NCBI RefSeq assembly: GCF_900113485.1
Contig: NZ_FOPM01000016.1
Location: 44,720 to 108,719, forward strand
From: Methylobacterium gossipiicola
GTDB taxonomy: Bacteria; Pseudomonadota; Alphaproteobacteria; Rhizobiales; Beijerinckiaceae
Reading direction: 5' to 3'
DNA: 64,000 nt
Positions 37,117-46,162 of this stretch are shown here, in pieces (within the stretch, counting starts at the first letter, position 1; each line of letters opens with the position of its first letter). The position numbers and the translations under genes were made by a program. The notes under the pieces are model-generated. The model was given only the letters and a program-made list of their open reading frames with translations, ran no database searches and was not told the origin of the DNA.

Positions 37117-37804
37117 GCTGGCTCCCCCCGGCCGTCCGCGGGCGTTGCCGGGCGAGGAGAGCGGCGACGCCGATCACCAGGACGGCGCCCGTCGCGGCGC
37201 CGAGGGTCGCGGCGTGCCGCAGGTCGCCGACCTGGCGGGCGACCATCGGGTCGGTGACGATCATCTCGCCGGCGATCCAACCGAGGAGGGCGGCGCCGGC
37301 CCAGACGATGGCCGGCACGGCCTGGAGGAGGCGGGCGATGAGGGTCGCTCCCACGACGATGAGGGGGATCGACAGGAGCAGGCCGAAGACGAACAGGGCG
37401 ACGTGCCCCCGGGCGGCCGCCGCGATGGCGACGACGTTGTCGAGGCTCATCACCGCGTCGGCCACCGCGATGGTCCGCACGGCGCGCCACAGGGACGTGC
37501 CGCCGTCGACCTGATGGGCCTCCTCGTCCTCGCCGAGGGCGAGCTTCACGGCGATCCAGAGGAGCAGCAGCCCCCCGACCACCCGCAGGAATGGGACCGC
37601 CAGGAGCCAAGTGATCGCCAGGGCGAAGACGATGCGCAGGAGCACCGCCGTTCCGGCGCCGAGCAGCATGCCGACCCGTCGCTGATCCGGGGGGAGGGCG
37701 CGGCACGCGAGGGCGATGACCACGGCATTGTCGCCGGACAGGAGGAGATCGATCCAGACGATCTGCAGCACCGAGACGAGGAAGGGCGTGTCGAAGGAAA
37801 TCAT
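37109..37804 (-). CDS. TerC-family integral membrane protein (YjbE-like)
   Basis: This 231-residue, roughly seven-helix membrane protein has the TerC hallmark acidic motifs in IDLLLSGDNAVVIALACR and VADAVMSLDNVVAIAAAA. The paired acidic residues in helices are thought to bind metal ions. Relatives are tied to metal (manganese) export during secretion or to tellurite resistance; the role here is unknown. No yybP-ykoY manganese riboswitch is apparent upstream. Its 3' end overlaps the sensor kinase start by 8 bases, an unusual pairing worth noting. Confidence 0.9.
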   Translation of the reverse strand: MISFDTPFLVSVLQIVWIDLLLSGDNAVVIALACRALPPDQRRVGMLLGAGTAVLLRIVFALAITWLLAVPFLRVVGGLLLLWIAVKLALGEDEEAHQVDGGTSLWRAVRTIAVADAVMSLDNVVAIAAAARGHVALFVFGLLLSIPLIVVGATLIARLLQAVPAIVWAGAALLGWIAGEMIVTDPMVARQVGDLRHAATLGAATGAVLVIGVAALLARQRPRTAGGSQRA

Positions 37805-38057
37805 CGAAGCCTTGGTGCGGGTCGTCTTCCGGAGCGGGCGATCCGTTCGAGACTCGTTTTACGCGAAACCTCCTGAACCGCGAGTCGTGGGATTGTGCTG
37901 AGCGTACCACTCGCATGTGGACAGATCACCGCTGCGTGGCCCCGGCCGCGACGCGTTCGCGCCTCTGACGAAGCCTTCGGCCCCAGGGTTGTGGTTGCCG
38001 GGACACGGACGTAGAGGCCGACCGGGGTCGGAACCGGAAGCCCAAGAGATCGATGCG

Positions 38058-38855
38058 ATGCCGCTATTTGCCGCCAACCTCACCCTCCTGTTCACGGAAG
38101 TCGCGTTCCTCGATCGGTTCGCGGCGGCGGCGGAAGCCGGCTTCACCGCCGTCGAGTTCCTGTTTCCCTACGCGCATTCCCCCGAGGCCATCGCCGAGCG
38201 CCTCGCCCGGCATGGCCTGACCCTCGCGCTGTTCAACCTGCCGCCCGGAGACTGGGCGGCGGGCGAGCGCGGCCTCGCCGCCCTGCCGGACCGGTTCGCG
38301 GACCTTCAGGCGGGGGTCGAGACCGGGCTCGCCTATGCCGCCGCCACGGGCGCCGCCCGCCTGCACCTCATGGCGGGGTTGGCCGATCCGCGAGATCCCG
38401 AGGCGCGGGCCGCCTATCGCCGCGCCGTGGCCTGGACCGCCGAGCGCCTCGCCCGGGAGGGCCTCGACCTCGTCATCGAGCCCATCAACGGCCGCAACAT
38501 GCCGGGATACTTCCTCGACGATTTCGAGGCGGCCGCCGATCTCATCCGCGACCTCGCCCTGCCGAACCTGAAGCTCCAGTTCGACCTCTACCATTGTCAG
38601 ATCCTGCACGGGGACGTGACCACGCGCCTGCGCGCCCTCATGCCGATGATCGGCCACGTCCAGACCGCGAGCGTACCGGACCGCCACGAGCCGGGGACGG
38701 GCGAGATGAGCGACGCGTTCCTGTTCTCGGAACTCGATCGCCTCGCCTATGCGGGGTTCATTGGCTGTGAATACAATCCCGTCGCCGACACGGCGTCGGG
38801 GCTCGGCTGGTTCGCGCCCTACCGCGCGGACCAGATCGCCTATCGGAAGATCTGA
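38058..38855 (+). CDS. Hydroxypyruvate isomerase family protein (Hyi/OtnI-like TIM barrel)
   Basis: This 265-residue TIM-barrel sugar isomerase begins MPLFAANLTLLFTEVAFLDR. Its metal- and substrate-binding regions are FTAVEFLFPYAHSPEAIAERL, ALFNLPPGDWAAGERG, LVIEPINGRNMPGYFLDDF, LKLQFDLYHCQILHGD and FIGCEYNPVADTASGL. The Glu and Asp ligands lie in those stretches. The family converts hydroxypyruvate to tartronate semialdehyde or isomerises 2-oxo-tetronates. Methylobacterium metabolises hydroxypyruvate in the serine cycle, but a specific role cannot be assigned. It is convergent with tadC and overlaps its 3' end by 16 bases. Confidence 0.9.
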   Translation: MPLFAANLTLLFTEVAFLDRFAAAAEAGFTAVEFLFPYAHSPEAIAERLARHGLTLALFNLPPGDWAAGERGLAALPDRFADLQAGVETGLAYAAATGAARLHLMAGLADPRDPEARAAYRRAVAWTAERLAREGLDLVIEPINGRNMPGYFLDDFEAAADLIRDLALPNLKLQFDLYHCQILHGDVTTRLRALMPMIGHVQTASVPDRHEPGTGEMSDAFLFSELDRLAYAGFIGCEYNPVADTASGLGWFAPYRADQIAYRKI

Positions 38856-39811
38856 ATGGCCGCCGGCGTCAGGATCACGACGAACAGCACCGGCAGGAAG
38901 AACAGGATCATCGGCACGGTGAGCTTGGGCGGCAGGGCGGCGGCCTTCTTCTCGGCCTCGTTCATCCGCATGTCGCGGCTCTCCTGCGAGAGAACCCGCA
39001 GGGCCTGACCCACGGGCGTTCCGTAGCGCTCGGCCTGGATCAGCGCCGTCGTCACCGCCTTGACGGCGTCGAGGCCCGTCCGGCTCGCGAGGTTCTCGTA
39101 AGCGACCCGCCGGTCGGGCAGGAACGACAATTCGGCCGTCATGACCGCCAGTTCCTCGGCCAGTACCACCGATTGCGGAGCCATCTCGGTGCTGACCCGT
39201 CGGAACGCGTTCTCGACGGACATACCGGATTCGACGCAGATCAGCATGAGGTCGAGGGCGTCCGGCCAGGACTGGCGGATCTCCGTCTGTCGTTTCTTGG
39301 TGGCGTTGAGCAGGTAGAGTTCCGGGAGTTTGACGCCGAGCAATGTGGCGCCGATCACGATCATCATCCGGATCGTCGCCGGTTGATCGATGACCTTCAG
39401 GACGAACAGATAGAGGAAGGCCGCCACCAGCATGGCGATGGGCATCACCATCCGGAAGAACAGGAAGGTGGTCTCGGCCCCCGGCGAGCGGTAGCCGGCC
39501 ATGAGCAGTTGCTGGCGCGCCGTCTCGGTGCCGAGCCAGCGGTCGAGATTGAACTGCTCCACCGCGCTCTTCATGTAGGCCTTGGGCGCCACCCGCAGGT
39601 TCACTTTGGCGTTGGCGCCGGCCAGTCGCTCGCGCTCGCGCAGGCGCATCTGCTCACGCTCGTCGCCAACGATCTTCATCCGCTGCTTCAGGCGATCGGG
39701 CTCGAGCAGGGGCTGGACCAGGGCGAAGGCGGTGGCCGCGGCCGCGATGCCGCTCAGCGCCATGCCGAGGAAGCGCGGATCGATCAGCTTGTCGGCGATA
39801 TGGTCCAGCAT
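38840..39811 (-). CDS. tadC: Tad pilus inner-membrane platform protein TadC
   Basis: This 323-residue GspF-like platform protein has membrane helices near residues 15-33, 122-140, 145-165 and 300-320. The conserved cytoplasmic stretch SWPDALDLMLICVESGMSVENAFRRVS and AERYGTPVGQALRVLSQESRDMR (in short segments) identify the TadC family. It is part of the inner-membrane assembly platform, with TadB, for Flp pili. It is last in the tadC-cpa operon and 40 bases after tadB. Confidence 0.94.
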   Translation of the reverse strand: MLDHIADKLIDPRFLGMALSGIAAAATAFALVQPLLEPDRLKQRMKIVGDEREQMRLRERERLAGANAKVNLRVAPKAYMKSAVEQFNLDRWLGTETARQQLLMAGYRSPGAETTFLFFRMVMPIAMLVAAFLYLFVLKVIDQPATIRMMIVIGATLLGVKLPELYLLNATKKRQTEIRQSWPDALDLMLICVESGMSVENAFRRVSTEMAPQSVVLAEELAVMTAELSFLPDRRVAYENLASRTGLDAVKAVTTALIQAERYGTPVGQALRVLSQESRDMRMNEAEKKAAALPPKLTVPMILFFLPVLFVVILTPAAIQIFR

Positions 39812-39850
39812 GATGCGCGCGCGTTCGGCCCAAACGTTCGAAACAGGAGT

Positions 39851-40819
39851 TCAGAAATCGAAACTGATCATCTTCTTCATGGTGAAGACGCCCAGCGACA
39901 TCCAGATCGCCGAGCCCACGAGGGCGACCCTGCCCATGTCCGTCGTCCACAGCAACGAGACGTAATCCGGACTGGCGAAATAGGTGAGGAGCGCGACGAT
40001 GAAGGGCAGGGCGGCGATGATCCCGCCGGACGCCTTCGCCTCCATGCTCATCGCCTGGATCTTGGCGGCCATCTTCTTGCGTTCGCGCAGGACGCGCGAG
40101 AGGTTCGAGAGCGCCTCCGACAGGTTGCCGCCGGCCTTCGCCTGGATACCGATGACGATGGCGAAGAAGTTCACGTCGGAGACCGGGACCCGCTCGTACA
40201 TCTTGAGCAGGGCGTCGCCGAGGGACACGCCGAGGGTCTGGGATTCGACCACCATGCGGAATTCCGAGCGGATCGGCTCCTCCGCCTCGCGCGAAATGAT
40301 GCGGAAGCAGTCGCTCAGGGGGATGCCGGCGCGGATGCCGCGCGTGATGATGTCGATGGCCGTGGGCAGTTCAGCGATGAAGCGGGCGATGCGGCGCTTG
40401 CGGCAGAAGGCGAGGAACCACAGGGGCAGGCCGAAACCGCCGGCGAAGAGGGCCGCGAGGGCGGCGAGGGGGCTGCCCGTCACGGTCAGCCCCAGCAGGC
40501 CCGCGACCAGGCCGAGGAGGACCGCCAGGGTCTGAAACCGCCCCTTGCTCACCGTGAGGCCGGCCCGGGCGATCTTGAGTTCGAGGCTGACGCGCGCGCC
40601 GGTCTTCTTGGCCTCGACCTCTTTGAGACTCTTGGCGACCTGCTCGCGACGCGTGGTGGAGGTCACGCGAGCGATCACCTGCTGCGAGGGGCTGCTCATG
40701 GCCTTGCGGCGCTGGGCGGCGCGCTTCTCCCCGGTCAGGAGCGGCGTGAGCACCACCCAGGCGACGGCACCCGCCGCGACGGCGGCGAGACCGGCGGCGA
40801 GGGGCATGTGGGCGTTCAC
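39851..40819 (-). CDS. tadB: Tad pilus inner-membrane platform protein TadB
   Basis: This 322-residue GspF-like protein has an N-terminal helix (AAGLAAVAAGAVAWVVLTPLL) and paired central helices (VLLGLVAGLLGLTVTGSPL). The family core is ELPTAIDIITRGIRAGIPLSDCFRII and QAKAGGNLSEALSNLSRVLRERKK (read as short segments). Two C-terminal helices follow. It partners TadC as the platform of the Flp pilus machine. A 39-base gap to tadC and an 82-base gap to cpaF suggest a single operon. Confidence 0.94.
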   Translation of the reverse strand: MNAHMPLAAGLAAVAAGAVAWVVLTPLLTGEKRAAQRRKAMSSPSQQVIARVTSTTRREQVAKSLKEVEAKKTGARVSLELKIARAGLTVSKGRFQTLAVLLGLVAGLLGLTVTGSPLAALAALFAGGFGLPLWFLAFCRKRRIARFIAELPTAIDIITRGIRAGIPLSDCFRIISREAEEPIRSEFRMVVESQTLGVSLGDALLKMYERVPVSDVNFFAIVIGIQAKAGGNLSEALSNLSRVLRERKKMAAKIQAMSMEAKASGGIIAALPFIVALLTYFASPDYVSLLWTTDMGRVALVGSAIWMSLGVFTMKKMISFDF

Positions 40820-40901
40820 GAAGCCACCGCCCGGGCGCGGACGTCGTCGCCTCCCCGAGGCGGGGTGGCGGACCCCGGATGGGCCTGCGCGGACCGGGCG
40901 A

Positions 40902-42347
40902 TCATGAATCGAGGCCCGCGCTTCCGGCCGCCGCGTCGAGGGCCGCCGCGAGGGCCTGCTCCTCGCCGTAGTAGCGCGCGCGCTCCCAGAATTTCGGGCG
41001 GCCGATGCCGGTGGAGCGGTGGCGCCCGACGAGCTTGCCGTTCGCGTCCTCCCCGAGGATGTCGTAGAGGAACAGGTCCTGGGTGATGATCACGTCACCC
41101 TCCATCCCGAGCACCTCGGTGATGTGGGTGATGCGGCGCGAGCCGTCACGCAGGCGGGACGCCTGGATGATCACGTCGATGGAGCCGCAGATCATCTCGC
41201 GCAGGGTCCGGGACGGCAGGGTGAAGCCCCCCATGGTGATCATCGATTCGAGGCGGCTCAGGGCCTCGCGGGGCGAGTTGGCGTGGAGCGTCCCCATGGA
41301 GCCGTCATGGCCGGTGTTCATGGCCTGCAGCAGGTCGAACGCCTCCGCGCCGCGCACCTCGCCGACGATGATGCGTTCGGGGCGCATGCGCAGGCAGTTC
41401 TTCACGAGGTCGCGCATGGTGACCTGGCCCGAGCCCTCCATGTTGGGCGGGCGGGTCTCGAGGCGCACCACGTGGGCCTGTTGCAGCTGGAGTTCGGCGG
41501 CGTCCTCGCAGGTGATCACCCGCTCGTCATGGTCGATATAGGCGGTGAGGCAATTGAGCAGCGTCGTCTTGCCCGAGCCGGTGCCCCCCGAGATGACGAC
41601 GTTGCAGCGCACCCGGCCGATGATCTGCAGGATGCGCGCGCCTTCCGGGGAAATCGCCCCGAAGCCGACGAGCTGGTCGAGGGTGAGCTTGTCCTTCCGG
41701 AACTTACGGATGGTCAGGATCGGCCCGTCGAGGGCCAGCGGCGGCGCGATGATGTTGACGCGCGAGCCGTCCGGCAGGCGGGCGTCGCAGATCGGCGAGG
41801 ATTCGTCGACGCGTCGGCCGACCTGGCTGACGATTCGCTGGCAGATGTTCATGAGCTGCTGGTTGTCGCGGAAGCGCACGCCCGTGAGCTGGATCTTGCC
41901 GCCGACTTCGATGAAGGCCCGGTTGGCGCCGTTGACCATGATGTCGGCGATGTCGTCGCGCATCAGCAGGGGCTCCAGAGGGCCGTAGCCGAGAACGTCG
42001 TTGCCGATGTCGTCGAGCAACTCCTCCTGCTCGTTGATGGACAGGACGATGTTCTTGAGGCCGATGATCTCCGAGACGATGTCGCGGATTTCCTCGCGGG
42101 CGGATTCGGCGTCGAGCCGCGCGAGCTGCGCGAGATCGATGGCCTCGATGAGGGCGCCGAAGATCATGCTCTTCGTGCGGAAATAATCCTCCGACTTCGC
42201 CGGGGCTTCCGGCGCGGCGACGATCTTCGCCACCTCGACGCGCGGCCGAGTCACCGTCTCCTGATGGATCGGTTGCGTCGGTTCGGGACGCGGCGCGGGG
42301 GCCTTGGGCGCTGCCAGCGCGGCGGCGGCTTGTCTCCTACCGAACAT
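40902..42347 (-). CDS. cpaF: Tad pilus secretion ATPase CpaF/TadA
   Basis: The 481-residue ATPase drives Flp pilus assembly. It has Walker [13 protein letters not shown], an Asp box and Walker B region [17 protein letters not shown], and the His-containing STLHANS-type motif [15 protein letters not shown]. The N-terminal 80 residues form an Ala/Pro-rich linker followed by the N-domain, with [29 protein letters not shown] content. It belongs to the secretion-ATPase superfamily of type II/IV and Tad systems. It is positioned between cpaE and tadB. Confidence 0.96.
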   Translation of the reverse strand: MFGRRQAAAALAAPKAPAPRPEPTQPIHQETVTRPRVEVAKIVAAPEAPAKSEDYFRTKSMIFGALIEAIDLAQLARLDAESAREEIRDIVSEIIGLKNIVLSINEQEELLDDIGNDVLGYGPLEPLLMRDDIADIMVNGANRAFIEVGGKIQLTGVRFRDNQQLMNICQRIVSQVGRRVDESSPICDARLPDGSRVNIIAPPLALDGPILTIRKFRKDKLTLDQLVGFGAISPEGARILQIIGRVRCNVVISGGTGSGKTTLLNCLTAYIDHDERVITCEDAAELQLQQAHVVRLETRPPNMEGSGQVTMRDLVKNCLRMRPERIIVGEVRGAEAFDLLQAMNTGHDGSMGTLHANSPREALSRLESMITMGGFTLPSRTLREMICGSIDVIIQASRLRDGSRRITHITEVLGMEGDVIITQDLFLYDILGEDANGKLVGRHRSTGIGRPKFWERARYYGEEQALAAALDAAAGSAGLDS

Positions 42348-42380
42348 GATGCGCCGCTCCGGCCGGGTGGGACAGGGGCA

Positions 42381-43625
42381 TCACGAAACCTTGCGCCGCT
42401 GCAGGCGCGCCAGCAGCGGTTCGAGGATGTTGGCGCGTCCGCGCCGCGTCTCGGGGCGGCCCACGAGGGTCGCGGCGAGGGTCGAGAACACGTCCGTGGC
42501 CTTCGCGCCGGCCTGGACCTCGCCGATCATCTGGCCGTTATTCGCCGCCGTGCCGAAGAGGTTCGCATCGAACGGCAGACTCGCGAAGATCGGCGCGTCG
42601 AGGGCCTTGGCGAATTCCGCCGCGCTGATTTCGGGCCGCTTCGGCATGCCGACGCCGTTGAGGACCACGCGGGCGCGATGGTCGTTGGGCCGGTTCTGCT
42701 GCAGCAGGGTGAGCATGTTCTTGGTGTTGCGCAGGGAGGCGAGCTCGGGCGCGCTCACGATCAGGATCTCGTCGGCGGAGATCAGGAGGCGCCGCGACCA
42801 CGCGGTCCAGACATGGGGCACATCGAGGACGATGCACGGCACCGCCCCGCGCAGGAGGTCGATCACCGCGTCGAGGGCCGGTTCGCCGAGGTCGATGGTC
42901 CGGTCGAGGGTCGCCGGCGCGGCGAGCAGGGTGAGGTTGTCGCTGCATTTCGACAGCAGGCGGTCGAGGAGGTTCGCGTCGAGGCGCTCGGGGCTGAACA
43001 CGGCCTCGGCGATGCCCTGGGGCGGGTCCTGGTTGAAGTTCAGGCTCGCGGTCCCGAAGGCGATGTCGAGGTCGGCGATGACCGTGGCGGTGTCCTGCTC
43101 CCGGGCGATGGTCCAGGCGAGGTTGTGGGCGAGGGTGGAGGCGCCCACTCCGCCCTTGGCCCCCACCACCGCGATGGTGCGGCCGACGGGCTTGACCCCC
43201 GGGGCGGAGAACAGATCCGACACCGCCTGAATCAGCCCGATGGGATCGATGGGCGCCATGAGGTACTCGCTCACCCCGCGCTGGATGAACTGCCGGTAGA
43301 GCATCACGTCGTTGACGTGGCCGACGATGATCACCTTGGTGCCGGGATCGCAGACATCGGCCAGGGCGTCGAGGCATTCGATGGGGCGCGATTTCGCGCC
43401 CTGGGTCTCGATGACGATGACGTTGGGCGTCGGCGCATGGCGATAGGCTTCGACGGCGGCGGCTCCGCCGCCCATCTGGACCTTCACATGCGCCTTCTGC
43501 ATCCGCCGGTCGCTGGTGGCGGCCTCGATGACGGCCGCCGTGTCCTGGGTCTCGCAGAAGGCCTGGATCGTGATCCGCGGCACCGGGGCGATGATGCGCT
43601 CGGGTGTCTGGTTCGGCTCCGCCAT
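42381..43625 (-). CDS. cpaE: Tad pilus localisation ATPase CpaE/TadZ
   Basis: The 414-residue protein combines an N-terminal receiver-like domain (about residues 40-130) with a C-terminal ParA/MinD-type ATPase. The P-loop is VVGAKGGVGASTLAHNLA, a deviant Walker A in which the second Lys is replaced by Ala, as is usual in CpaE. It helps position the pilus machine at the pole. Start 43625 (MAEPNQTPER) is preferred to 43673 because the longer N-terminus is low-complexity. It lies 33 bases before cpaF in the operon. Confidence 0.93.
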   Translation of the reverse strand: MAEPNQTPERIIAPVPRITIQAFCETQDTAAVIEAATSDRRMQKAHVKVQMGGGAAAVEAYRHAPTPNVIVIETQGAKSRPIECLDALADVCDPGTKVIIVGHVNDVMLYRQFIQRGVSEYLMAPIDPIGLIQAVSDLFSAPGVKPVGRTIAVVGAKGGVGASTLAHNLAWTIAREQDTATVIADLDIAFGTASLNFNQDPPQGIAEAVFSPERLDANLLDRLLSKCSDNLTLLAAPATLDRTIDLGEPALDAVIDLLRGAVPCIVLDVPHVWTAWSRRLLISADEILIVSAPELASLRNTKNMLTLLQQNRPNDHRARVVLNGVGMPKRPEISAAEFAKALDAPIFASLPFDANLFGTAANNGQMIGEVQAGAKATDVFSTLAATLVGRPETRRGRANILEPLLARLQRRKVS

Positions 43626-43737
43626 GACGTTCGTTTCCGGTTCGGGTTGCCTCGAGGGGGCGCTTCGGACCACGCGGTGTCCGAGTGACGCCTCGGTCCG
43701 CCCCTCGGGTGAAGGAGCCGATCCGGTGCGACGAGAG

Positions 43738-44466
43738 CTATTCGGTCACCTGAGTCTTCACGCTTGTTTTGCCATCTTGCCGCCAGGGAATTGACGGATC
43801 ATTTCCGTTACGCATTTTCTCGATGTTCCGCGTGCGACGGATCGTGTCGATGCGTCCCTCCGTGCGGCCGCGCACGAGGTCGACGGGATCGGCGATCTGA
43901 GCGGCGACGTTCGATTGCGTGGCGCAGCCGAGGTTCCAGGCGGGTTCGTTGCGCCCGGTGAAGCCGGGATCGCCGACCCCGAGATCCTGGGGCCACACCC
44001 CGCAGGGACCGACGACCTTCGCCTCCATCCTCTGGAAGCTCAGGCGCAGGGGCGTCGCGAGGCCCGGACTCGCCACAATGTAACCGGTCACGATGAGTTG
44101 GCCCGCCCCGAGGCCGGCCCGCGCGCCCATCCGGCGGATCGCCGCCCCCGTGCGCTCCACGGCAACGCCCATCGCCGGGGCGACGCCGCGCGGCAGGTCG
44201 AGGACGAGGGTGCCGCGACCGTAGCGGCGGAATTCGAGGAGGAAGGCGTCGATGTCGTCGGCCTGGCGCGGATCGAGATGTCCGGTGCCGGTGACGAAGA
44301 CGTCGAGGCTGCGGGTCCCATCCGCGAGGGCGATGGGGTGGCGGGCGCGGTAATCGTGCGGATAGAGCGCGCCCGTCGTCAGCGGCGCCCGGTTCTGGCA
44401 GGCACCGACGAGTCCCGCCAGGGCGGCGAGCGCGGCCACGGTCTTGATCTTGAGGGGCGCGGGCAT
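43738..44466 (-). CDS. cpaD: Tad pilus outer-membrane lipoprotein CpaD
   Basis: This 242-residue lipoprotein has a lipobox ending in Cys 23 (LVGAC), so it is probably acylated and carried to the outer membrane. The middle contains the CpaD family core, a peptidoglycan-associating-like stretch HLDPRQADDIDAFLLEFRRY followed by the VERTGAAIRRMGARAGL region. It works with the CpaC secretin. The ATG has AGGACCC at normal distance; a nearly identical leader precedes cpaC. A hairpin lies between cpaC and cpaD. Confidence 0.9.
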   Translation of the reverse strand: MPAPLKIKTVAALAALAGLVGACQNRAPLTTGALYPHDYRARHPIALADGTRSLDVFVTGTGHLDPRQADDIDAFLLEFRRYGRGTLVLDLPRGVAPAMGVAVERTGAAIRRMGARAGLGAGQLIVTGYIVASPGLATPLRLSFQRMEAKVVGPCGVWPQDLGVGDPGFTGRNEPAWNLGCATQSNVAAQIADPVDLVRGRTEGRIDTIRRTRNIEKMRNGNDPSIPWRQDGKTSVKTQVTE

Positions 44467-44574
44467 GGGAAGGGTCCTGGCGGATCGGGGTCTGACGGGC
44501 GGACCGCCTACTGCATCGATCCAGACGGAGGCTTCAGCCGTGTCCGGGAAAAGTGATGCAAAAGCAAAAGCCTC

Positions 44575-44613
44575 GTGCTCTGACGCATGAACGAAGTGAT
44601 TGCGTCAGAGCAC
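44575..44613. repeat. Perfect 13-base inverted repeat at the cpaC stop codon
   Basis: Arms 44575-44587 and 44601-44613 are exact complements (GTGCTCTGACGCA and its partner) around a 13-base spacer. The hairpin begins at the last base of the cpaC stop. An adjoining A-rich stretch (44548-44570) follows it in the minus direction. It looks like an intergenic palindromic element that could reduce or process readthrough into cpaD. Confidence 0.85.
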
Positions 44614-46127
44614 TAGTCGGTGATGAAGCCGACGCGGCCGCGATAGGTCGGCCCGAGGGGGCTGGCGCCGGCGGCGCCGTAGAGGCGGTTGAGGCGGCCG
44701 AGGAGGATGCCCTGCGAGTCCTGGGCGTCGACGAAGCCGTCGTCGGGCCGCGCGACCTGGCGCGCCTCCATGGCCTTGGCGATGTAGGGGGTGACCATGA
44801 TCATCAGCTCCGTCTCCTGGCGCTGGTAGTCGCGCGACCGGAACAGGGCACCGATGACCGGCAGGTTGACGAGGCCGGGCAGGCCGTTCACCGCCGCCTT
44901 GCTCTTCTGCTGGATGAGGCCGGCGGTCATCATGGTGGCGCCGGAGGCGAGTTCCACCGTCGTCTCCGACTTGCGGACGGTCAGGCCCGGCACCGCGGAT
45001 TGCGTGCTGCCGTTGACGAAGGTGTAGGAATTCTGCGGATCGATCTCGCTCACCGAGGTGCCGACCCGCACGGAAATCCGGTTCTCGCCCAGGACCACGG
45101 GCGTGAAGTTGAGGGTGACGCCGTAGGGCTTGAAGGCGATGCCGACGACGCAGACCGGCGCGGCCCCGGCGACGGCGCTCGGTGTGCAGGTCTGGCTCGC
45201 CGGGACCGGGATTTCACCGCCGGCGGTGAAGTTCGCCGATTCGCCCGAGATGGCCGTGAGCGTCGGCTCGGCCAGCACCCGTGACACGCCGGCCTGCTCG
45301 AAGGCCCGCAGGGTCGCGGTGATGCTGGCGCCGCCCGCGCCGTTGATGGTGCCGGCGAGCTGGTTCCCGGCCGGGAACTGGCCGCCCGAGAGCGTGAACG
45401 GCGTCACGTTGGCGAGGTTCAGGCCGGACCAGCTGCCGTTCACATTGATGCCGAACTGCTTCAGCACCGTGCGGGCGACCTCCACGACGGTGACGCGCAG
45501 CATCACCTGATCGCGGCCCCGGATGGTGATGTTGTTGATCACCGCGCCGCGCGTCAGTCCGCCGCCGGGCGCGGCGCCCAGGGTGGCGTTGCCGGAGCCC
45601 GCCGAACCGGACTGGCCCACGAAGGCATTGGCGATGTCGAGGGCCTGGGAGGCCTCCGCCGCCGAGTTGACGCTGCCCGACAGGATGATCGACGCGCCCG
45701 CCGTGCGGATGTCGAACCGGCCGCCGGCGATGCTCTGGGTCAGGAGCTGGCGCAGGGCGCCGAGCTGGAGGTCCCGCGCCACGGTGACGTCGAGGGCGGT
45801 GATCTGGCGGCCCTCGGCATCCATGATGAAGATCGAGGTCGCGCCGTCCTCCATGCCGATGATGAACACCTTGCGGGTCGAGCGCACCACGGCGTTGGCG
45901 ATCTTCGGGTTGGCCACGAACACCTCCTTGGCGTCGCGCGGCAGGTCGATGACGATGGAGCGTCCCGTGGTCATCTCGATCTTGCGGGCGCCGCCTTCGT
46001 AGCCGTCGAGGACGGGGGCGGGCGCGAGCCGCGGGGCCGGCCGGGCCGCGACGGGACCGGCGAGGAAGCAGGCCGCCACGACCGCGAGGGCGGACGGGCG
46101 ACGGGCGTCGATCCAGCGTCGGGGCAT
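44613..46127 (-). CDS. cpaC: Tad pilus secretin CpaC/RcpA
   Basis: The outer-membrane secretin channel, about 504 residues. After a signal sequence (SALAVVAACFLAGPVAA) come the N-terminal domain with SIVIDLPRDAKEVFVANPKIA, a BON-like region and the secretin domain. The secretin signature is VLAEPTLTAISGESANFTAGGEIPVP, near VTLNFTPVVLGENRISVRV (read as short pieces). Start 46127 (MPRRW) is chosen because its leader AGGAACCCTTCCC nearly equals the one before cpaD; 46163 is possible and overlaps the cpaB stop. It pairs with CpaD. Confidence 0.95.
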   Translation of the reverse strand: MPRRWIDARRPSALAVVAACFLAGPVAARPAPRLAPAPVLDGYEGGARKIEMTTGRSIVIDLPRDAKEVFVANPKIANAVVRSTRKVFIIGMEDGATSIFIMDAEGRQITALDVTVARDLQLGALRQLLTQSIAGGRFDIRTAGASIILSGSVNSAAEASQALDIANAFVGQSGSAGSGNATLGAAPGGGLTRGAVINNITIRGRDQVMLRVTVVEVARTVLKQFGINVNGSWSGLNLANVTPFTLSGGQFPAGNQLAGTINGAGGASITATLRAFEQAGVSRVLAEPTLTAISGESANFTAGGEIPVPASQTCTPSAVAGAAPVCVVGIAFKPYGVTLNFTPVVLGENRISVRVGTSVSEIDPQNSYTFVNGSTQSAVPGLTVRKSETTVELASGATMMTAGLIQQKSKAAVNGLPGLVNLPVIGALFRSRDYQRQETELMIMVTPYIAKAMEARQVARPDDGFVDAQDSQGILLGRLNRLYGAAGASPLGPTYRGRVGFITD

Positions 46128-46162
46128 GGGAAGGGTTCCTGTCATCGCGTCCGCCGGAGCCA

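Noticed and set aside
37805..38057. yybP-ykoY manganese riboswitch for the TerC-like gene
   Set aside because: The conserved core of that riboswitch could not be found by eye in the upstream region.
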